Shown here: in pieces, positions 6,246-10,869 of the stretch
Layout: every line of letters begins with the position of its first letter
How positions within the stretch are numbered: position 1 is the first letter of the stretch
Assembly: GCA_011620245.1 (NCBI GenBank)
Contig: WOZN01000389.1
Span: 1 to 10,869, forward strand
Source: Acidovorax sp.
GTDB lineage: Bacteria > Pseudomonadota > Gammaproteobacteria > Burkholderiales > Burkholderiaceae_C
Reading direction: 5' to 3'
DNA: 10,869 nucleotides
Made by a program: the position numbers and the translations under genes
The notes under the pieces: model-generated
What the model saw: only the letters and a program-made list of their open reading frames with translations
The model's database searches: none
What the model was told of the DNA's origin: nothing

Positions 6246-7121
6246 GTGTCTGACCCACACCCCCAGCGCTTGCCCGAAAAGGAAGACAAGCGCACCTTCC
6301 TGCAAAAAGTGGCCGAGTTCATCCATCCCGGGCCGGACTCCACTGAAGAGCTCATCGAGACCCTGGCCGAGGCCGAAGACAACGAGGTCATCGGCGCCGA
6401 CTCCCGCGTGATGCTCGAGCGCGTCATCCGCATGGCCGACATGACGGCCGGCGATGTGATGGTGGCCGCCCCGCGCATGGACCTCGTCAATATCGAAGCG
6501 CCCTTTGACGAACTGCTGCGCCAGGTGATCAACACCGCGCACTCGCGCTTTCCGGTGTACCAGGGCGAGCGTGAAAACATCATCGGCATCCTCATGGCCA
6601 AGGACCTGCTTAAGCTGCAGCGGGCACCCGAGCTGAACATCCGCGCCCTGCTGCGCCCGGCCGCCTTCGTGCCGGAAAGCAAGGGGCTGAACGATCTGCT
6701 GCGCGAGTTTCGCAGCAACCGCAACCACATGGCCATCGTGATCGACGAGTTCGGCCGCGTGGCCGGCCTGATCACCATCGAGGACGTGCTGGAACAGATC
6801 GTGGGCGAGATCGAAGACGAGTTCGACATCCCCGAAGACGAAGGCGACATCTTCGGCCTGGCAGACCACACCTACCGCGTAAGCGGCGACACCCCCATCG
6901 AACGCGTCGCCGAAGCCTTTGGCGTCGCCCTGCGGGGCAGCGACCCCGACGAGAGCTTTGACACCATCGGCGGCCTGATCGCCCACGAAATGGGGCATGT
7001 GCCCAAGCGGGGTGAGCACACGCAGCTGGGTGGACTGCATTTCGTGGTGCTGCACACCAAGGGCGGCGCCGTGCGCTGGTTCAAGGTGTCGCGCGTTGAC
7101 GAAAACAGCGTCACCGGCTGA
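6246..7121 (+). CDS. corC: CorC/YbeX-family CBS-domain protein
   Basis: A 291-residue protein, the length of E. coli YbeX/CorC (292). It has an acidic N-terminus, two CBS domains at about 70-128 (D-V-M-V-A-A-P-R-M... R-F-P-V-Y... I-I-G-I-L-M-A-K-D-L) and 135-190 (V-I-D-E-F-G-R-V-A-G-L-I-T-I-E-D-V-L-E-Q-I-V-G-E-I), and a CorC_HlyC domain at 205-288. There are no membrane segments. The family has been tied to Co/Mg efflux and, for YbeX, to ribosome and RNA metabolism; the exact role is open. The start is GTG at 6246, because the translation S-D-P-H-P-Q-R-L-P-E-K-E-D-K matches family N-termini; no Shine-Dalgarno sequence is seen. A TATCCT box at 6199-6204 is a possible -10. Its stop shares a base with the lnt start. 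Confidence 0.94.
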   Translation: MSDPHPQRLPEKEDKRTFLQKVAEFIHPGPDSTEELIETLAEAEDNEVIGADSRVMLERVIRMADMTAGDVMVAAPRMDLVNIEAPFDELLRQVINTAHSRFPVYQGERENIIGILMAKDLLKLQRAPELNIRALLRPAAFVPESKGLNDLLREFRSNRNHMAIVIDEFGRVAGLITIEDVLEQIVGEIEDEFDIPEDEGDIFGLADHTYRVSGDTPIERVAEAFGVALRGSDPDESFDTIGGLIAHEMGHVPKRGEHTQLGGLHFVVLHTKGGAVRWFKVSRVDENSVTG

Positions 7122-8713
7122 TGGCCCGGCTGCACCGCCTGTCCGGGGCTGCGCTTGCAGTGCAAGCCTGCCTGGCCGCCGCGGCGGGTGTGGCGCAGGC
7201 ACTGTCGCTGGCCTGGCCCTGGACTGGCGCGCCGCAGTGGTGGCTGCAGATCCTGTCGCTGGCGGTGCTGGCCTGGCTGGTGCGTGCCCCAACGCCCTGG
7301 CGCCAGGCATCCGGGCTGGGCTGGGTGTTTGCCACTGCCTGGCTGACGGCCACCTTCTGGTGGCTTTTCATTTCCATGCACCGCTACGGCGGTCTGGCCG
7401 CGCCGCTGGCGGTGGTTGCCGTGTTGGGGCTGGCGGCCTTTCTTGGTGCCTACTATGCCGCCGCTTTGGCGCTTTTTTCGCGTCTGATGCCCACCCACCG
7501 TGCGCTGACAGCTATTCTTTTCGGAGCAGTCTGGCTGCTGGCGGAGCTGGCACGCGGCACGCTGCTGACGGGCTTCCCCTGGGGCGCCGGCGGTTATGCG
7601 CATGTGCAGGGGCCTTTGAGTGCGCTGGCGCGCACCGTGGGGGTGTATGGCATCGGGTTCGTGGCAGCGGTGCTGGCCATGCTGCTGGCGCTGGCGCGCT
7701 CCAGCGACCTGCGCAGCCTGCGCGCCTGGGCGCTGGTTGCGGGCGGCGCGCTGGTGCTCGCGGGTGCCGGGCTGCAACGCCATTGCGCTGTCGAACTGTG
7801 CCACACCCCGGCGGTGCCGCCGCCTGCCCCGATCAGCCTGGCGCTGCTCCAGGGCAACATTCCGCAGGACGAAAAATTCCAGCCCGGCAGCGGCGTGCCG
7901 CTGGCCCTGCAGTGGTATGCCGATGCAATGCAAGCTGCCAGGGCGTCCCTCGTTGTCGCGCCTGAAACCGCCATTCCGCTGCTGCCGCAGCAACTCATGC
8001 CGGGTTATCTGGAGGGGCTGGCGGCGCATTTCGGCCAGGGCGCGCAGGCGGCGCTGGTGGGCATACCGTTGGGCGACGCGGGGCGGGGCTACACCAATTC
8101 GGTGCTGGGCCTGGCCCCATCCCAGCCGTTGCCGTACCAGTACGACAAGCACCACCTGGTGCCGTTCGGCGAGTTCATTCCGCCGTTTTTCAGGTGGTTC
8201 ACGGCCATGATGAATATTCCCCTGGGTGATTTCAACCGGGGCGCCCTCGTGCAGCCATCCTTTGCCTGGGCGGGGCAGCGCATTGCCCCCAACATCTGCT
8301 ACGAGGACTTGTTTGGCGAAGAGCTGGGGGCCCGTTTTGCGGATCCGGCCAGTGCGCCCACGCTGTTTGTCAATCTCAGCAACATTGGCTGGTTTGGCAA
8401 CACGGTCGCCATCGACCAGCATCTGCAGATCAGCCGCATGCGCGCGCTGGAGTTCGAGCGCCCCATGGTGCGCGCCACCAACACCGGGGCCACCGCCATC
8501 ATCGACCACCGGGGCGTGGTCACCCATGCGCTGGCGCGCTACACCCGCGGGGTGCTGACCGGCGAGGTGCACGGGCGCGGGCTCAGCGCCCAAGATGGCT
8601 GGGGCATCACGCCTTATGCGTGGTGGGTGGCGCGCTGGGGTCTGGCGCCCTTGTGGGTGGCAGGCGTTTGCGTGGTCGCAGGGGCCGCTTTCGCGCGGCG
8701 CCGGCGGCGCTGA
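7121..8713 (+). CDS. lnt: Apolipoprotein N-acyltransferase
   Basis: A 530-residue inner-membrane enzyme for the last step of lipoprotein maturation: transfer of an acyl chain from phospholipid to the N-terminal cysteine of diacylglyceryl lipoproteins. Residues 8-220 are rich in transmembrane helices. Residues 238-490 are the periplasmic nitrilase-like (carbon-nitrogen hydrolase) domain. The catalytic triad is in place: Glu282 (V-A-P-E-T-A), Lys343 (Y-D-K-H-H-L-V-P-F-G-E-F) and Cys393 (N-I-C-Y-E-D-L-F-G-E), equivalent to E267/K335/C387 of the E. coli enzyme. A final helix at 505-525 ends in an arginine-rich cytoplasmic tail. The ATG overlaps the corC stop (TGATG), so translation is probably coupled. 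It is followed by a 211-base gap before fabA, so the operon may end here or read through. Confidence 0.96.
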   Translation: MARLHRLSGAALAVQACLAAAAGVAQALSLAWPWTGAPQWWLQILSLAVLAWLVRAPTPWRQASGLGWVFATAWLTATFWWLFISMHRYGGLAAPLAVVAVLGLAAFLGAYYAAALALFSRLMPTHRALTAILFGAVWLLAELARGTLLTGFPWGAGGYAHVQGPLSALARTVGVYGIGFVAAVLAMLLALARSSDLRSLRAWALVAGGALVLAGAGLQRHCAVELCHTPAVPPPAPISLALLQGNIPQDEKFQPGSGVPLALQWYADAMQAARASLVVAPETAIPLLPQQLMPGYLEGLAAHFGQGAQAALVGIPLGDAGRGYTNSVLGLAPSQPLPYQYDKHHLVPFGEFIPPFFRWFTAMMNIPLGDFNRGALVQPSFAWAGQRIAPNICYEDLFGEELGARFADPASAPTLFVNLSNIGWFGNTVAIDQHLQISRMRALEFERPMVRATNTGATAIIDHRGVVTHALARYTRGVLTGEVHGRGLSAQDGWGITPYAWWVARWGLAPLWVAGVCVVAGAAFARRRRR

Positions 8714-8781
8714 AAAGCACGGTTTCATGCGGCCGCACGCCTGCTGGCATTGATTTGCGCCATGCAGCCCCGGCCTGTCAT

Positions 8782-8801
8782 GATCGACCAACAGGTCAAT
8801 C
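8782..8801. promoter_or_regulatory. Dyad upstream of fabA, candidate operator
   Basis: GATCGACC (8782-8789) and GGTCAATC (8794-8801) are inverted arms with 7 of 8 positions complementary, around AACA. The site is 123 bases before the fabA start and downstream of the lnt stop. A GATAAT box (8837-8842, 5 of 6 to a -10 consensus) lies between the dyad and fabA, though no good -35 is visible. Regulators of unsaturated fatty acid genes such as FabR or DesT bind palindromes in similar positions, but I do not recognise this sequence as a known site. Confidence 0.3.
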
Positions 8802-8846
8802 GGCGGGTATGCGCGCCATCGCCCTGGATGTGCCTTGATAATGGAG

Positions 8847-8872
8847 CCCTGCAACCGGGAGCAGGGGGTTGC
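8847..8872 (+). promoter_or_regulatory. Two competing stem-loops in the fabA leader
   Basis: CCCTGC (8847-8852) can pair with GCAGGG (8861-8866). GCAACC (8851-8856) can pair with GGTTGC (8867-8872). Both are perfect 6-bp stems, but they share bases 8851-8852 and cross each other, so they are mutually exclusive or form a pseudoknot-like fold. They sit 53 bases before the fabA ATG, downstream of the possible -10 box at 8837-8842. An RNA switch is possible; chance in GC-rich DNA is also plausible. Confidence 0.25.
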
Positions 8873-8924
8873 GCATGGTGAATTTTTGAAGCGGCACGGC
8901 CGCTGTTCTGGAGCACGATTGAAA

Positions 8925-9464
8925 ATGGCAGATTCCTTTTCCTACGAACAACTGATCGCCTCGGGTGAGGGCCGGCTGTTCGGCGCTGACAGCGGGCGTC
9001 TGCCGCTGCCGCCCATGCTGATGTTTGACCGCATCACGCACATCGACAGCGATGGCGGCGCGCACGGGCTGGGGAAGATCCGGGCCGAGCTCGATGTGCG
9101 CCCTGACCTGTGGTTTTTTGCCTGCCATTTCCAGGGCGACCCGGTCATGCCCGGCTGCCTGGGGCTCGATGCCATGTGGCAACTCATCGGCTTTTACCTG
9201 ACCTGGCTGCAACTGCCGGGCCGTGGCCGCGCGCTGGGGGCGGGCGAGGTCAAGTTCACCGGCGAAGTGGGGCCTCAGGTCAAGCTCGTCACCTACGAAA
9301 TCGACATCACGCGCGTCATCAGGCGCAAGCTGGTCATGGCCATTGGCGATGCCCGTCTGCTGGCCGACGGCAAGGAAATCTACGTGGCCAACGACCTGCG
9401 CGTGGGCCTTTTCAAGAAAGAAGTAGCGGCACAAGACGGAGCGCCGCAAGGAGAGCCAGCATGA
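8925..9464 (+). CDS. fabA: 3-hydroxydecanoyl-[ACP] dehydratase/isomerase
   Basis: A 179-residue cytosolic enzyme (E. coli FabA is 172). It dehydrates 3-hydroxydecanoyl-ACP and isomerises trans-2- to cis-3-decenoyl-ACP, the committed step of unsaturated fatty acid synthesis in the FabA/FabB route. The active-site signature is intact: His68 in [12 protein letters not shown] and Asp82 in [10 protein letters not shown], with G-E-V-K-F-T-G further on. These features separate FabA from FabZ, which lacks the Asp. The start at ATG 8925 follows GGAG at 8910-8913 with an 11-base spacing and gives the family N-terminus ([10 protein letters not shown]). A frame open from 8835 adds 30 residues of no family character. 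The stop overlaps the fabB start (ATGA), indicating coupled translation. Confidence 0.96.
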   Translation: MADSFSYEQLIASGEGRLFGADSGRLPLPPMLMFDRITHIDSDGGAHGLGKIRAELDVRPDLWFFACHFQGDPVMPGCLGLDAMWQLIGFYLTWLQLPGRGRALGAGEVKFTGEVGPQVKLVTYEIDITRVIRRKLVMAIGDARLLADGKEIYVANDLRVGLFKKEVAAQDGAPQGEPA

Positions 9465-10675
9465 AACGCGTGGTGATCACGGGCACGGGCATTGTCTCGT
9501 GTATCGGCAACGACATGGCTACCGTCACGCAGGCACTGCGTGAAAGCCGCTCGGGCATTCGCGCCATGCCGCAGTTCGCCGAGGTGGGCATGCGCAGCCG
9601 CGTGGCGGGCGTCCCCCAGATCGATCTGGAGGCGCTGATCGACCGCAAGCAGCTGCGTTTCATGGGCGATGCGGCGGCCTATGCCCATATTTCGCTGGCC
9701 AATGCCATTGCCGAGTCGGGCCTCACGCCCGAGCAGGTGTCGCACCCGCGCACCGGTCTCATCATGGGCTCGGGCGGCGGCTCGCCCGCCAACCAGATCG
9801 AAGCGGCCGATATTTTGCGCAGCAAGGGCATACGCCGTGTGGGGCCCTACCAGGTCACGCGCTGCATGAGTTCCACCGTGTCCGCATGCCTGTCCACCAA
9901 CTTCGGCATCAAGGGCATCAACTACTCCATCACCTCGGCCTGCAGCACCTCGGCGCACTGCATCGGTGCGGCAACCCAGCAGATCGCCTGGGGCATGCAG
10001 GACGTGATGTTTGCCGGCGGCGGCGAAGAAGTCACCTGGGGCATGGGGATGCTGTTTGACGCCATGGGCGCCATGTCCAGCGCCTACAACGACACGCCCG
10101 AGAAAGCCTCGCGCGCCTACGACGCCCACCGTGATGGCTTTGTGCTGTCGGGCGGCGGCGGCGCCGTGGTGCTCGAAAGTCTGGACCACGCCCTGGCGCG
10201 GGGCGCCACCATCCTGGGCGAAGTCATCGGCTTTGGTGCCACGTCCGACGGCGCCGACATGGTGGCCCCTTCGGGCGACGGCGCCATTGCCTGCATGCGC
10301 CAGGCCATCTCCACCGTGAGCGAGCCCATCGACTACATCAACACCCACGGCACCTCCACGCCCGTGGGCGATGTGCCCGAGCTGCGTGCCATCCGCGAAG
10401 TTTTCGGCGACGCCATTCCCCCGTTCTCGTCCACCAAGTCGCTCACCGGCCATTCGTTGGGTGCCACGGGCGTGCAAGAGGTGATTTATTGTCTGCTCAT
10501 GCTGCGCCAGGGCTTCATTGCCGCTTCGGCCAACATCGAGACGCTGGATCCCGCCGCAGAAGGCATGCCCCTGGTGCGCAAGACGGTTGACGCGCCGCTG
10601 CGCACCGCGCTGTCCAACAGCTTCGGCTTTGGCGGCACCAACGCCGGCCTGGTGCTGCGCCGCTGGGACGATTGA
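9461..10675 (+). CDS. fabB: 3-oxoacyl-[ACP] synthase I
   Basis: A 404-residue cytosolic condensing enzyme (E. coli FabB is 406). With malonyl-ACP it elongates cis-3-decenoyl-ACP made by FabA, keeping the double bond in the growing chain. Catalytic residues are all present: Cys161 in S-A-C-S-T-S-A-H-C, His296 in [11 protein letters not shown], Lys326 in S-S-T-K-S-L-T-G, and His331 in T-G-H-S-L-G-A-T-G; each is two less than its E. coli FabB counterpart. The C-terminus carries N-S-F-G-F-G-G-T-N. The ATG at 9461 overlaps the fabA stop by four bases, and AAGGAG at 9448-9453, 7 bases upstream, is a strong ribosome binding site. The same frame is open from 9110 inside fabA, but that extension is not homologous. 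Confidence 0.96.
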   Translation: MKRVVITGTGIVSCIGNDMATVTQALRESRSGIRAMPQFAEVGMRSRVAGVPQIDLEALIDRKQLRFMGDAAAYAHISLANAIAESGLTPEQVSHPRTGLIMGSGGGSPANQIEAADILRSKGIRRVGPYQVTRCMSSTVSACLSTNFGIKGINYSITSACSTSAHCIGAATQQIAWGMQDVMFAGGGEEVTWGMGMLFDAMGAMSSAYNDTPEKASRAYDAHRDGFVLSGGGGAVVLESLDHALARGATILGEVIGFGATSDGADMVAPSGDGAIACMRQAISTVSEPIDYINTHGTSTPVGDVPELRAIREVFGDAIPPFSSTKSLTGHSLGATGVQEVIYCLLMLRQGFIAASANIETLDPAAEGMPLVRKTVDAPLRTALSNSFGFGGTNAGLVLRRWDD

Positions 10676-10679
10676 TCCA

Positions 10680-10732
10680 GGTCCAGGCCCGCGCGGCCCG
10701 TCTGTCCTGCGGGGCGGGCGGGCCGCTGGACC
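10680..10732 (+). terminator. GC-rich stem-loop after fabB, candidate terminator
   Basis: GCGGCCCG (10693-10700) pairs perfectly with CGGGCCGC (10719-10726). An outer stem, GGTCCA (10680-10685) with TGGACC (10727-10732), closes directly below it on the right, with a 7-base bulge on the left. It begins 5 bases after the fabB stop. No T-run follows (GTAAAATCCC), so a classical intrinsic terminator is not certain. It probably marks the end of the fabAB unit. Confidence 0.45.
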
Positions 10733-10777
10733 GTAAAATCCCAGCCTTGCGCGTCTGCGGGCGCGCCCCACGGCACA

Positions 10778-10783
10778 CATAAT
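10778..10783 (+). promoter_or_regulatory. glyQ: Candidate -10 box for glyQ
   Basis: CATAAT matches five of six bases of the sigma-70 -10 consensus and lies 32 bases before the glyQ ATG, in a GC-rich gap. TCTGCG at 10754-10759 is the only -35-like hexamer at 18 bases and is weak. A second candidate, TAAAAT at 10734-10739, lacks any -35. Low confidence. Confidence 0.28.
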
Positions 10784-10815
10784 TTCTGCGCGGTTCCTTC
10801 CGTGCACGCACACGC

Positions 10816-10869
10816 ATGCTGACCTTCCAACAAATCATCCTGAAGCTGCAGTCCTACTGGGACGCCCAG
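10816..10869 (+). CDS. glyQ: Glycyl-tRNA synthetase alpha subunit (start only, cut by window edge)
   Basis: Eighteen codons are present: M-L-T-F-Q-Q-I-I-L-K-L-Q-S-Y-W-D-A-Q. This is the highly conserved N-terminus of the alpha chain of the bacterial alpha2beta2 glycyl-tRNA synthetase, the chain that binds glycine and ATP and forms glycyl-adenylate. The beta chain gene glyS is expected just beyond the window. Position after lnt and fabAB agrees with the lnt-glyQ neighbourhood known in Burkholderiales. No Shine-Dalgarno sequence is visible in the 15 bases before the ATG. The catalytic core is outside the window, so nothing can be said about its integrity. Confidence 0.93.
   Translation, partial: MLTFQQIILKLQSYWDAQ

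Noticed and set aside
6872..8854. A 660-codon minus-strand open frame across the end of corC and lnt
   Set aside because: Antisense shadow of two confidently identified genes; Arg/Gln/Gly/Pro-rich with no domain character.
8835..8924. A 30-residue N-terminal extension of fabA
   Set aside because: No family similarity and no ribosome binding site at 8835; ATG 8925 gives the expected N-terminus and length.
9110..9460. A longer fabB start inside fabA
   Set aside because: The extension is out-of-frame fabA sequence; ATG 9461 has AAGGAG and gives the conserved [10 protein letters not shown] start.
9380..10813. A 477-codon minus-strand open frame across fabB
   Set aside because: Antisense shadow with compositionally biased sequence; fabB on the plus strand is certain.
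1..10869. CRISPR arrays, tRNA/rRNA genes, insertion sequences, phage genes, toxin-antitoxin or defence modules
   Set aside because: No regularly spaced direct repeats, cloverleaf-like segments, transposase or integrase motifs or defence domains were seen on either strand.

Overview
The window is a GC-rich stretch of chromosome, most consistent with a betaproteobacterium of the family Comamonadaceae (Acidovorax/Comamonas/Delftia-like). The evidence is the order corC-lnt-...-glyQ, the style of the proteins, and a short dispersed element at about 4013-4071 that resembles one I recall as common in that family. No phage, plasmid, CRISPR, rRNA, tRNA or insertion-sequence signature was found. The content is mainly core metabolism and envelope maintenance, and I see no clearly novel multigene system.

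Left part (1-4113). The window opens with the first 8 codons of a leftward gene, probably a glutathione S-transferase relative. It is divergent from a 400-residue coiled-coil protein with an internal J-domain-like segment (175-1377). That gene converges on a leftward 5-formyltetrahydrofolate cyclo-ligase (1412-1984). The cyclo-ligase is head-to-head, with 14 bases between start codons, with a rightward soluble lytic murein transglycosylase (slt, 1999-3984). After slt comes the dispersed repeat with two hairpins.

Middle part (4114-6145). A 51-codon leftward fragment (4114-4269) looks like the broken remnant of an uncharacterised beta-proteobacterial gene family. Divergent from it is a membrane-anchored alpha/beta hydrolase (4334-5251). 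Next comes a GNAT acetyltransferase (5408-6145), whose upstream region carries two strong palindromes. One of these resembles the TGCA-centred sites of the polyhydroxybutyrate regulator PhaR.

Right part (6246-10869). corC/ybeX and lnt overlap by one base (TGATG) and form an envelope operon: a CBS/CorC-HlyC-domain protein and the apolipoprotein N-acyltransferase. They are followed by fabA and fabB, which overlap by four bases (ATGA) and make the anaerobic-type unsaturated fatty acid branch. The window ends 18 codons into glyQ (glycyl-tRNA synthetase alpha chain). As I recall, corC-lnt-glyQ-glyS is the common order in Burkholderiales, so fabAB looks like an insertion into that block with its own 211-base upstream region.

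The most useful leads are regulatory or evolutionary: the PhaR-like site, the TAAGGG/CCCTTA palindrome, the fabA upstream dyad and competing hairpins, the tight cyclo-ligase/slt divergence, the gene remnant beside the repeat, and the fabAB insertion.
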